NCBI GenBank assembly: GCA_900754955.1 | Contig: CAAEEV010000167.1 | Coordinates: 1 to 12,910, forward strand | Origin: Eggerthellaceae bacterium | GTDB lineage: Bacteria; Actinomycetota; Coriobacteriia; Coriobacteriales; Eggerthellaceae | Direction: 5' to 3' | DNA: 12,910 bases | Part shown: one piece after another, positions 6,460-12,910 of the stretch | Layout of the letters: each line of letters starts with the position of its first letter | Position numbering within the stretch: position 1 is the stretch's first letter | The notes under the pieces: generated by a model | What the model saw: the letters and a program-made list of their open reading frames with translations, nothing else | Told to the model about the DNA's origin: nothing | Databases searched by the model: none | Program-made: the position numbers and the translations under genes

Positions 6460-6493
6460 AAAGGGACGCGCCGCGCGCAGCGGCCCGTCCCTT
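6460..6493 (-). terminator. Likely pyk terminator
   Basis: AAGGGACG (6461-6468) pairs with CGTCCCTT (6486-6493), and after a single C-C mismatch GCCGC (6470-6474) pairs with GCGGC (6480-6484), leaving a 5-nt loop. The T-run on the minus strand is only three long. A second perfect stem, GCGAGCC (6517-6523) with GGCTCGC (6528-6534), lies closer to the pyk stop. The GGGACG outer stem recurs in the fprA-leader and pyk-leader hairpins. Confidence 0.6.
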
Positions 6494-6572
6494 CCTCGGC
6501 TTTTCAACACGCTGCTGCGAGCCCGCCGGCTCGCGATGCGCGACTCGGCGCAAACTGCCGCGCGCCGTCGCG

Positions 6573-8036
6573 CTACTCGTCCTTGATCTGCACGACGTAC
6601 ATCACGTTGGTGGGCGCCGTGCCGAAGAACTGCGAGCTCACGTCCTCAACCGGGCCCGTCAGCGGATCGCCCGCCGTGAGCACCGCCAAGTCGCCCGCCT
6701 CGACGTAGCCGCTCTGCTTGACGCGCGAGAGCGCGCAGTCGATCACATGGCGCAGGTCGCCCTGCACGTCGTCCATGAGCGGCGTCACGCCCCAGCTCAT
6801 CTGCATCTGGCGCATCACGCGCGGGAACGGCGTCACCGCGTAGATGGGCATGCGCGGACGCAGATTCGAGATGAGGCGCGCCGTGCGGCCCGACATCGTG
6901 GGGGCGATGATGCACTTCGCGCCGACGGTCTCCGCCGTCTGGACAGCCGACATGCCCACCGCGAGCGACACGCGCGCATGCGTGCGGCAGCGGTCGGGCT
7001 GATGCTCATCGAAGAGGTGCTCTTCGGTCTCGCGGGCCACGCGCGCCATCACCTGCACGGCTTCCACCGGATAGCGGCCCGACGCCGTCTCGCCCGAAAG
7101 CATGACGCAGTCGGCGCCGTCGTACACGGCGTTGGCAACATCGGCCACCTCGGCGCGCGTCGGGCGCGGGTTGCGAATCATCGAGTCGAGCATCTGCGTC
7201 GCCGTGATAACGGGCTTCGACTCGCGGTTGCACGTGTGGATGATGCTCTTCTGGATGTACGGCACGCGGTACTCGGGCACCTCGACGCCGAGGTCGCCGC
7301 GCGCAACCATGATGCCGTCGGACGCGAAGATGATCTCGTCGATGTTCTCGATGGCCTCGGCGCACTCCACCTTGGAGATGATGCGAATACCCTCGCCGCC
7401 ATGCTCCTCGAGAAACGACCTGATCTCGCGCACGCCCGCGCCGTCGCGAATGAACGACGCGGCCACGAAATCGATGTCCTGCTCGATGCCGAAGAGCAGA
7501 TCGGCTCGATCCTTGTCGGTCACCGCGGGAAGCGGCACCGAGACGCCCGGCACGTTGATGGACTTGCGCTCGCCGAGCACGCCGCCGTTACTCACGCGGC
7601 AGACGATGTCGTTGCCTTCGACGCGCTCGACCACGAGCCCGATGAGGCCGTCGTCGACGAGGATGGTCACACCGGGCTGCACGCAGGAGAGCAGCTCAAC
7701 GGCGGACTGCGTGACGCGGTGCGCATCGCCTTCGATCTCGTCAGTCGTCAGGGTGATGGAGGCGCCCTCCTCAAGCGTTACCGGAGCACCGCCCGCAAGG
7801 CGGCCCGTGCGGATCTCGGGCCCCTTCGTGTCGAGCATGATGGCGCAGGCGGAATGCATCTTCTCGCGCACGCGCTTCACACGCGCGATGCGCTCGGCAT
7901 GCTCGGCATGCGAGCCGTGGCTGAAATTCAGGCGAGCAACGTCCATGCCCGCCTCGATAAGCGACTCGATCGCCTCGTCGCTGTCGACAGCAGGACCGAG
8001 CGTGCAGATGATCTTGGTGCACTTATGCGCCTTCAT
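6573..8036 (-). CDS. pyk: Pyruvate kinase
   Basis: A 487-residue enzyme for the last step of glycolysis: phosphoenolpyruvate plus ADP gives pyruvate plus ATP. Family motifs are complete: TKIICTLGP (7-15), NFSHGSH (37-43), DTKGPEIRTG (69-78), the active-site lysine K222 in ISKVEC, the metal-binding signature VARGDLGVEVP (244-254) and TATQMLDSM (278-286). The lid B-domain (about 79-170) and the C-terminal regulatory domain (about 345-487) are both present. No PEP-utiliser domain is appended at the C-terminus, unlike some longer bacterial forms. The frame is open upstream to 8102, but the ATG at 8036 has GAGGAG seven nt before it and gives the standard N-terminus. A T-tailed hairpin and an extended -10 lie directly upstream. 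Confidence 0.97.
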   Translation of the reverse strand: MKAHKCTKIICTLGPAVDSDEAIESLIEAGMDVARLNFSHGSHAEHAERIARVKRVREKMHSACAIMLDTKGPEIRTGRLAGGAPVTLEEGASITLTTDEIEGDAHRVTQSAVELLSCVQPGVTILVDDGLIGLVVERVEGNDIVCRVSNGGVLGERKSINVPGVSVPLPAVTDKDRADLLFGIEQDIDFVAASFIRDGAGVREIRSFLEEHGGEGIRIISKVECAEAIENIDEIIFASDGIMVARGDLGVEVPEYRVPYIQKSIIHTCNRESKPVITATQMLDSMIRNPRPTRAEVADVANAVYDGADCVMLSGETASGRYPVEAVQVMARVARETEEHLFDEHQPDRCRTHARVSLAVGMSAVQTAETVGAKCIIAPTMSGRTARLISNLRPRMPIYAVTPFPRVMRQMQMSWGVTPLMDDVQGDLRHVIDCALSRVKQSGYVEAGDLAVLTAGDPLTGPVEDVSSQFFGTAPTNVMYVVQIKDE

Positions 8037-8056
8037 GAATAGTCTCCTCTCGAAAG

Positions 8057-8081
8057 AAAAGGACGGTGCCTCGCACCGCCC
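8057..8081 (-). terminator. T-tailed hairpin directly upstream of the pyk ribosome site
   Basis: GGACGGTGC (8061-8069) pairs with GCACCGCCC (8073-8081); in minus-strand RNA the one imperfect position is a G-U pair. The loop is 3 nt, and TTTT (8060-8057) then CTTTC follow. It probably stops read-through from moaC. The predicted pyk start site falls inside its 5' arm, as at fprA. Confidence 0.6.
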
Positions 8082-8082
8082 C

Positions 8083-8091
8083 ATCATAGCA
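8083..8091 (-). promoter_or_regulatory. Extended -10 promoter of pyk
   Basis: The minus strand reads TGCTATGAT (8091-8083), a TGn-extended -10 with TATGAT. No good -35 is present, which an extended -10 can tolerate. The start site would be about 8076-8077, inside the 5' arm of the 8057-8081 hairpin, with a leader of about 40 nt. A 7-bp inverted repeat flanking an A-tract lies just upstream: GCGCGCT 8104-8110 with AGCGCGC 8119-8125. Confidence 0.45.
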
Positions 8092-8217
8092 ACATCACGC
8101 ACCGCGCGCTGAAAAACAAGCGCGCCGCACGAAATATTGACGCCGCACCCACTCAGGCCGACGACGCACGAGCCCGCCGACGCCCGCGAACCCGCCGCGC
8201 GGCGTTTCGTTCCGCTT

Positions 8218-8751
8218 CTACGCTTCCTGGCCGGCGCGCAGCCAGAGACCCGTCTTGCCGCCGTCTTTCTTGAGCAGGCGCACGTCCATGATCTCCATGC
8301 CGCGGTCGACCGCCTTGCACATGTCGTACACCGTGAGGCACGCCACGCTCGCTGCAGTGAGCGCCTCCATCTCGATGCCCGTCTTGCCCGTCACACCGCA
8401 CGTGGTGGTCACGTGGATGCCCACGCGCCCGTCCTCGCGCTCGCCCGCAAACACCGGCGTGCAGTCGACCTTCGCCTTGGTGATGTTGAGCGGATGGCAC
8501 ATGGGGATGAGGCTCGAAGTCTGCTTGGCAGCCATGACGCCCGCCACGCGTGCGCAGGCGAGCACGTCGCCCTTGGCGGCCTTGCCCTCGACGATGAGGT
8601 CGAGCGTCTCCTGGTGCATGGCGATGAAGCCCTCCGCGATGGCGATGCGCTCGGTATCGGCCTTCTGCGAGACGTCGACCATGCGCACCTCGCCCTTCTC
8701 GTCGATATGGGTGAGCTCGGTCTGCCCGGTCAGCTCATCATGATTAGCCAT
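8218..8751 (-). CDS. moaC: Cyclic pyranopterin monophosphate synthase MoaC
   Basis: A 177-residue MoaC. With MoaA it carries out the first stage of molybdenum-cofactor synthesis, turning the cyclised GTP product into cyclic pyranopterin monophosphate in the cytoplasm. Conserved segments are [18 protein letters not shown] (13-30), [17 protein letters not shown] (60-76), LIPMCHPL (81-88) and VYDMCKAVD (141-149). By alignment with the E. coli protein, K60, D143 and K146 correspond to its catalytic K51, D128 and K131. The C-terminal KKDGGKTG (161-168) is also typical. The frame is open upstream to 8850, but the ATG at 8751 has AGGA six nt upstream and gives the family N-terminus. It follows moaA by 275 nt, an unusually long and structured gap, and no clear promoter is seen inside it. 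Confidence 0.97.
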   Translation of the reverse strand: MANHDELTGQTELTHIDEKGEVRMVDVSQKADTERIAIAEGFIAMHQETLDLIVEGKAAKGDVLACARVAGVMAAKQTSSLIPMCHPLNITKAKVDCTPVFAGEREDGRVGIHVTTTCGVTGKTGIEMEALTAASVACLTVYDMCKAVDRGMEIMDVRLLKKDGGKTGLWLRAGQEA

Positions 8752-8816
8752 TTCGTGTCCTTTCTTTATGGCGCACCTGCATGCGCTCCGCATTCGAACT
8801 TGCATTTCTTCCGTAT

Positions 8817-8845
8817 GATGACAAACGACCTGCTCGTTTGTCATC
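8817..8845. repeat. Perfect 12-bp-arm palindrome upstream of moaC
   Basis: GATGACAAACGA (8817-8828) and TCGTTTGTCATC (8834-8845) are exact reverse complements around CCTGC. No T-run follows on either strand. It lies 66 nt before the moaC ATG. An alternative 8-bp stem, ACGACCTG (8825-8832) with CAGGTCGT (8862-8869), shares bases with it, so the two folds exclude each other. It could be an RNA switch element or a DNA operator. Confidence 0.7.
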
Positions 8846-8884
8846 AGCAATCCGAAAGTCCCAGGTCGTTCACAACGTCAGCGA

Positions 8885-8979
8885 GCGGGATTCTGGCAAG
8901 CGCAGATGGCGTGAAAGCCCAGAAGCGTACTCTAACGCGAGGAGGGCTTGGAGCGCCAGCTGCGCCGCCAGAATCCCGC
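8885..8979. ncRNA. 95-nt rod-like structured element between moaA and moaC
   Basis: A nearly continuous long hairpin. The paired arms, in order outside to inside, are: GCGGGATTCTGGC (8885-8897) with its exact complement at 8967-8979; GCGCAG (8900-8905) with CTGCGC (8960-8965); GGCG (8908-8911) with CGCC (8954-8957); AAGCCC (8915-8920) with GGGCTT (8944-8949); and GCGT (8925-8928) with ACGC (8935-8938). That is 33 base pairs with a 6-nt apical loop. Internal loops are purine-rich on the plus strand (TGA against GGAG; AGAA against GAGGA) and pyrimidine-rich on the minus strand. It begins about 47 nt after the moaA stop. It may be a leader element for moaC, an antisense RNA or a small repeat element; I do not recognise a family. 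Confidence 0.55.
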
Positions 8980-9026
8980 GCAGCGTCGAGCAGCTCCGCC
9001 GCTACGTGAGCAACGGCGAAATCCTT

Positions 9027-10028
9027 CTAGCCGCCGATCTGGCTCATGCCGCGCTCGGTGCCCACCTTGTTGTGGTGCTCGTCGGGCTTCACGCGCAGCG
9101 TCTTGGCGAACACGGCGCGCACGCCGTCCTCGTCGTCGGCGCGCAGCGGCTCGCGGATGTCGAACTCCATGTCGGAGAACAGGCACGGGCGCAGCTTGCC
9201 GTCGGCGGTGAGGCGCACGCGGTTGCAGCGCGAGCAGAAGTGGTTCGACATCGCCGAGATGAACCCGACCGTGCCCTGGGCACCAGGGAACTCCCAGTAG
9301 CTCGCCGGCCCCCAACCGAGCGGACGGTCGTCGCCCGCGGGAACAAGCTCGGGCAGCCCCTTGGCGCGCGCCGCAGCGTTGATGGCCTCGAGCACCTCCT
9401 CGTTGGGCACCACGTCCTCCGGGCCCCAGCCGCAGCCGTGCGAGCCGGAGCTCTCGCCCACCGGCATGTACTCGATGAACCGCACATGCAGCGGGCGGTC
9501 GACCGACAGGCGTGCGAACGCGAGGTAATCCTGGTTGAGGCTGCGCACGGTCACCGCGTTGATCTTGACCGGGTCGAAACCCGCCTCGAGCGCGGCGTCG
9601 ATGCCGTCGAGCGTCTGCTGAAGCTCGCCGCGACGCGTGATGTACTTGAACTGCTCGGGATCGAGCGTGTCGAGCGAGATGTTGACGCGCGAAAGCCCCG
9701 CGCGCTTGAGATCGTCGGCCATCTTCGGCAGCAGCACGCCGTTGGTGGTCATCGACACGTTCTCGATGCCGGGGGTGTTCGCGATGTCGCGCACGAGATC
9801 AACCACGCCGAGGCGCACGAGCGGCTCGCCGCCCGTCAGGCGCACGCTGCGAATGCCGAGGTCGGCGGCGATGCGCACCACGCGGGCGATCTCCTCCACG
9901 CGCAGGATCTCCTCGTGCGACATGAGCTTCACGCCATCCTCGGGCATGCAGTAGATGCAGCGGAAGTTGCAGCGATCGGTCAGCGAAATCCGCAGGTAGT
10001 CGATCGTACGGCCAAGTCCGTCCTTCAT
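9027..10028 (-). CDS. moaA: GTP 3',8-cyclase MoaA (radical SAM)
   Basis: A 333-residue radical SAM enzyme that starts molybdenum-cofactor synthesis by converting GTP to 3',8-cyclo-7,8-dihydro-GTP. The N-terminal SAM cluster motif is C20-C24-C27 (CNFRCIYC), with TGGEPL at 65-70. The second, substrate-side cluster cysteines are C265, C268 and C282 (CSRCNRVRLTADGKLRPC). The protein ends in the family's functionally required Gly-Gly (GMSQIGG). It is full length. The ATG at 10028 has GGGAGGG four nt upstream. A TATAAT box and a 13-bp hairpin lie in its leader, so it probably has its own promoter. It is followed by moaC on the same strand and preceded by modC, which keeps molybdate uptake and cofactor synthesis together. 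Confidence 0.98.
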   Translation of the reverse strand: MKDGLGRTIDYLRISLTDRCNFRCIYCMPEDGVKLMSHEEILRVEEIARVVRIAADLGIRSVRLTGGEPLVRLGVVDLVRDIANTPGIENVSMTTNGVLLPKMADDLKRAGLSRVNISLDTLDPEQFKYITRRGELQQTLDGIDAALEAGFDPVKINAVTVRSLNQDYLAFARLSVDRPLHVRFIEYMPVGESSGSHGCGWGPEDVVPNEEVLEAINAAARAKGLPELVPAGDDRPLGWGPASYWEFPGAQGTVGFISAMSNHFCSRCNRVRLTADGKLRPCLFSDMEFDIREPLRADDEDGVRAVFAKTLRVKPDEHHNKVGTERGMSQIGG

Positions 10029-10046
10029 GGACCCTCCCTTACCGTA

Positions 10047-10084
10047 GCATCGCCTTCCCGCGGCACGCGCAGGGAAGGCGATGC
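10047..10084 (-). promoter_or_regulatory. 13-bp hairpin in the moaA leader
   Basis: GCATCGCCTTCCC (10047-10059) and GGGAAGGCGATGC (10072-10084) are exact complements around a 12-nt loop. The hairpin ends 18 nt before the moaA ATG, close to the GGGAGGG ribosome site, and has no T-run, so it is not a standard terminator. It lies fully within the predicted leader of about 75 nt and could affect translation or mRNA stability. It is much simpler than the multi-helix Moco-type leader known upstream of E. coli moaA, and I do not assign it to that class. Confidence 0.65.
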
Positions 10085-10108
10085 GTCAGCCCTTGTTCGT
10101 TGCCGACC

Positions 10109-10114
10109 ATTATA
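10109..10114 (-). promoter_or_regulatory. moaA promoter -10 box
   Basis: The minus strand has a perfect TATAAT at 10114-10109, with an AT-rich stretch upstream. At 17-nt spacing the -35 position reads GGATAA, a poor match. The start would be near 10102. It lies in the 176-nt gap after modC, which lacks a clear terminator; only a 5-bp stem of GAAGG with CCTTC is seen after modC. Confidence 0.5.
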
Positions 10115-10204
10115 GGGCAAGTATTCTGTTTTTATCCGAGATTGTTTGCAGCGAAGAACAAAGATACCCCAACGAAGGCGCAGGACCTTCCATCAGGGCG
10201 GCGA

Positions 10205-11317
10205 TCAGCGCGTCACGAGGTAGATCCGGTCCTTGCGCATGCGCACCCAAATCTCGTCGCCCACTTCGGGGAGCCCGGCGTTCGCACCCTCGGGCTTGCC
10301 CACACGCCAGAACAGATGCTGATGGAGGTACTTCATCTCGTCCTCGTTCTGCGCCACCGTGGGCACCTCGCTGCCGTCGCGGTCGAGGAACCCGAGCAGC
10401 GCCGTGCGCTCGAAGCGCGAATCGCTCACGCGGTCGACGCGCATGCGGTAGCAGTTCTCGCCGGGGCCTTCCGCAGGCTCCACATACCGGGCGCGCACGC
10501 CGAGGTACGCCACGTCCGCAGGAACCTCCTCGTCGGTCGCCACTGTGACACCCCATTTCGCCGACCACACGTGGTGGTCGTCGATGCGCACCACCGGCGT
10601 GGCGTTCTTGCAGCCCGACAGCTTGAGCGCCGCCACCGAACGCGGGCTGTTCACCAGCTCGTCGCCCGTGTCGATCTCCATAATGCGCCCCGTGTCCACC
10701 ACCGCGATGCGATCGCAGAAGCGCAGCGCCTCGTCGATGTCGTGGCTCACGTAGAGCACCGTGCCGTCGAAAGCGTCGAACAGGCTCACGAGGTTCTGCT
10801 CGAGCACCTCCTTCAGGTGCGCATCGAGTGCGCTGAACGGCTCGTCAAGCATGAGGATGCCGGGACGCGCCGCCAACATGCGCGCGAGCGCCACACGCTG
10901 CTGCTGACCGCCCGAGAGCTGCGAGGGATAGCGTCCGTCGAACCCCTCGAGGCCGAAGCGCTTGAGTTCGCGCTGCACCGTCGCGTCGCGGTCGCTCTTG
11001 CTCACGCTGCGTTCGATGCCGGCCGCCACGTTCTGCGCCACCGTGAGGTTCGGGAACAGCATGTAGTTCTGAAACAGCAGGGCGGTCTTGCGCTCCTGCG
11101 GCGTAAGGTTGATACGCTGCTCGGAATCGAAGAACACGCGGTCGTTCACCACGATGCGCCCCTCGTCGGGCGTCTCGATGCCGGCGATGCAGCGCATGGT
11201 GAGGCTCTTGCCACACCCCGACTCACCGAGAAAGCCGAGCGTCCCATCGCCCGCGGAAAAACTCACGTCGAGCGTGAACGAGCCGAAGCCCTTTTTGATG
11301 CTGACCTCGAGGCTCAT
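10205..11317 (-). CDS. modC: Molybdate ABC transporter ATPase ModC
   Basis: A 370-residue ABC ATPase that powers oxyanion import. Visible motifs are Walker A GESGCGKS (31-38), the Q-loop glutamine Q83, the signature LSGGQQQR (134-141), Walker B ILMLDEP (154-160) and the H-loop H192. The domain after about residue 235 is of the TOBE/MOP kind seen in ModC and CysA-type ATPases. The assignment to molybdate rather than sulfate or another ion comes from its ModB-type partner and the moaA/moaC neighbours. The ATG directly follows the modB TAG with no gap, and the AAGGAGG ribosome site lies within the end of modB, so the two are translationally coupled. Confidence 0.92.
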   Translation of the reverse strand: MSLEVSIKKGFGSFTLDVSFSAGDGTLGFLGESGCGKSLTMRCIAGIETPDEGRIVVNDRVFFDSEQRINLTPQERKTALLFQNYMLFPNLTVAQNVAAGIERSVSKSDRDATVQRELKRFGLEGFDGRYPSQLSGGQQQRVALARMLAARPGILMLDEPFSALDAHLKEVLEQNLVSLFDAFDGTVLYVSHDIDEALRFCDRIAVVDTGRIMEIDTGDELVNSPRSVAALKLSGCKNATPVVRIDDHHVWSAKWGVTVATDEEVPADVAYLGVRARYVEPAEGPGENCYRMRVDRVSDSRFERTALLGFLDRDGSEVPTVAQNEDEMKYLHQHLFWRVGKPEGANAGLPEVGDEIWVRMRKDRIYLVTR

Positions 11318-12805
11318 CTAGTCCTCCTTAGCGGGACGGCGGTACTTCGTGGTGCGGCGGCTCCACAGGTTAATGAACAGGATCACGATGAAGCTGAACA
11401 CGATCACCACGCCGGTCCAGAACAGCGCCGCGTCCATGTTGCCGCCCATCCACTCGAAGTAGATCGCGATGGGGATGGTACGCGTGATGCCCGCGTAGTT
11501 GCCCGCGAGGAACAGCGTCGCGCCGAACTCGCCGAGCGCGCGGGCGAACGCGAGCACCGCGCCGGCGGCGATGGAGCTCCACGCGAGCGGCATCATGAGC
11601 CTGAAGAAGATGCGCGCGTTGCTCCACCCCAGCGTGCGCGCCGCGTCGAGCATGAGCGGGTCGATGTTCTCGAAGGCGCCGCGCGCGCTGCGGTACATGA
11701 GCGGGAACGCCACCACCACGGCGGCGATGACCGTCGCCGGCCAGCTGAACACGAGCGGCAGACCGTGCTCGATGAACCAGCGCCCCACTGGCGAGTTGTT
11801 GCCGAGGGCGAGCAGCAGGATGAAGCCGCATACCGTGGGCGGCAGCACCATCGGGATGGTGAAGAGCGTGTCGGCGATGTCCTGGGCGCGCTTGGGAATG
11901 CGCAGGCTGAAATACGCCGCCGCGAGACCCAGCACGAAGATGAACACGATGGCCACACCCGTGGTCTTGAGCGTTACCCACAGCGGGCTCCAGTCGAGAT
12001 TCGACAGGAACTCGCCTGCGGCAGCGAGCCCGGTCGCAGCCGGCACGATGTCGACGGCGTCAGGCGCGACCACGTGCGCGAAGTCGACGTAGAGCGGGCG
12101 CGCCGCATTGGCGGTGGCGCTCACGATGTCGCTGCCGTCGGCGCCGGCGACCGTGGTGTAGTAGCGCCCCTCGCCCGCCTCGACGCCGAACGAGTACACG
12201 ACGTCGCCGTTCGTCCACGTGCGCTCCGTCGTGAACTCCCATGACACGGACGCGTCGGCAACCACGCCGCCGTTGACCGCCGCTTCATCGAGAGCGAGAA
12301 GGCAGCTCTTGAGCATGCTTTGAGCAGCGGGGTCGGAAACGTCGCACAAGCCCATCGCGCTTTCGGGAACGTGGACCACCACGTAGTCCTCCGTCACCAC
12401 CGCCACCAGGTAGTCGGCATCCGCGCCCTGGTAGTAGCTGTACCCGATGTACGCGCCGTCGACGTCGCGGTTGGAGCCCTTCTGCGCACGCGAGTAATCG
12501 GCGAGCGCGAACGAAGCGCCGTCGGCCATGGCCGCATCGGCTTCCGCCGAAACCGTCACGTCAGCGAAGGCGGCCTCGCGATCCGCGCCCGATGCGTCTA
12601 CGGCGCCTTCGCCGGCGACCGCCTCGGCCGCGCCCTCGCCGCCGGTCGCTGCGAACGCAGCAGTCGGCATCGCAAGCAACGCCCCCAACAGCGCAGCAAG
12701 CATCAACGCTGCAAAACGTGCTGCGCGCCCGCGAGCGCCGCAACTCATCCGCCTCGCTGCTCCCCTTGCACACGTCGCCGAGAACGACTTCGTACCGCCC
12801 GACAT
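11318..12805 (-). CDS. modB: ModB permease fused to an exported N-terminal domain
   Basis: A 495-residue protein from the ATG at 12805. The C-terminal 225 residues (about 271-495) are a complete ModB-type molybdate permease, with DWSPLWVTLKTTG at its start, about five membrane helices, the coupling motif ARTLGWSNARIFFRLMMPL (389-407) and the ModB hallmark ALGEFGATLFLAGN (423-436). A usual ModB is only about 220-230 residues. Before it come a signal peptide (arginine-rich n-region, hydrophobic core about 32-48, AFA then A near 50-53) and about 215 exported residues (53-270) I cannot assign; cysteines 154 and 168 could form a disulfide. That domain lacks ModA features. The start is uncertain: this ATG has GGGAGG four nt upstream, while ATGs at 12886, 12829 and 12748 are also in frame. 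No modA is in the window. Confidence 0.88.
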   Translation of the reverse strand: MSGGTKSFSATCARGAARRMSCGARGRAARFAALMLAALLGALLAMPTAAFAATGGEGAAEAVAGEGAVDASGADREAAFADVTVSAEADAAMADGASFALADYSRAQKGSNRDVDGAYIGYSYYQGADADYLVAVVTEDYVVVHVPESAMGLCDVSDPAAQSMLKSCLLALDEAAVNGGVVADASVSWEFTTERTWTNGDVVYSFGVEAGEGRYYTTVAGADGSDIVSATANAARPLYVDFAHVVAPDAVDIVPAATGLAAAGEFLSNLDWSPLWVTLKTTGVAIVFIFVLGLAAAYFSLRIPKRAQDIADTLFTIPMVLPPTVCGFILLLALGNNSPVGRWFIEHGLPLVFSWPATVIAAVVVAFPLMYRSARGAFENIDPLMLDAARTLGWSNARIFFRLMMPLAWSSIAAGAVLAFARALGEFGATLFLAGNYAGITRTIPIAIYFEWMGGNMDAALFWTGVVIVFSFIVILFINLWSRRTTKYRRPAKED

Positions 12806-12910
12806 CTGACCTCCCGTTTTCCGCTCCATTCGCGCGCCCCCTCGCACCCCCTCGATACGAGGAAGGCAAGCGCGGCGACGGCGCATCGGATGCGCCCCGC
12901 CTTCGTGTGC

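Noticed and set aside
6747..8042. A long plus-strand open frame opposite pyk
   Set aside because: It is a complement of pyruvate kinase, whose motifs are all intact. No family features or start signals are seen on the plus strand.
8885..8979. Signal recognition particle (4.5S) RNA
   Set aside because: The rod shape and length are suggestive, but the conserved GGAA apical loop and the adjoining AGCAG-type internal loop are absent on both strands.
10100..12244. A 714-codon open frame on the plus strand opposite modC and modB
   Set aside because: It has the same antisense character, with heavy His/Arg/Glu composition, and overlaps genes with clear ABC and permease motifs.
11996..12649. A ModA-type molybdate-binding domain fused to ModB
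   Set aside because: The usual ModA start (a beta strand followed by AAASL-type residues) and its later conserved segments are not visible, and the segment is shorter than ModA.
12881..12895. GCGCAT/ATGCGC mini-hairpin at the right edge, over the most upstream modB ATG
   Set aside because: It has a six-base stem with a three-base loop at the window edge. It is too small and too near the edge to interpret.

Overview
The window is GC-rich bacterial chromosome, and every gene I can support lies on the minus strand. Gene content and style point to an anaerobic high-GC actinobacterium, most likely class Coriobacteriia (Eggerthella/Slackia/Adlercreutzia-like). The evidence is a FprA-type flavodiiron protein, molybdopterin and molybdate genes, a yebC-ruvCAB block, strong GC3 bias and AGGAGG-type ribosome sites. 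The taxon is an inference from gene content, not a match to a known genome.

Layout in transcription order, right to left. (1) Molybdate import: a ModB permease with a large N-terminal exported domain (11318-12805), directly followed by ModC ATPase (10205-11317). (2) Molybdenum-cofactor synthesis: moaA (9027-10028) and moaC (8218-8751), separated by a 275-nt gap with strong secondary structure. (3) Pyruvate kinase (6573-8036). (4) yebC (5541-6341). (5) A flavodiiron O2/NO reductase (3965-5179). (6) The Holliday-junction operon ruvC-ruvA-ruvB plus a small helical unknown gene (936-3802), with a LexA-like box over the ruvC promoter. (7) A cold-shock protein (201-404) with a clear rho-independent terminator.

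Functionally, modB-modC supply molybdate. MoaA and MoaC then carry out the first two steps from GTP to cyclic pyranopterin monophosphate. FprA protects an anaerobe from O2 or NO, and its position beside SOS-type recombination genes makes a stress-themed neighbourhood. pyk and yebC are housekeeping genes.

Most interesting points: the ModB fusion to an unrecognised exported domain; a 95-nt rod-like hairpin plus a 29-bp palindrome between moaA and moaC; a recurring layout at fprA, pyk and possibly ruvC in which the promoter -10 falls in or beside the 5' arm of a hairpin; the LexA-like site at ruvC; and three degenerate 60/61-bp-period repeats near 740-889 with CRISPR-like spacing but no other CRISPR support. 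No transposase, integrase, tRNA or rRNA was recognised.
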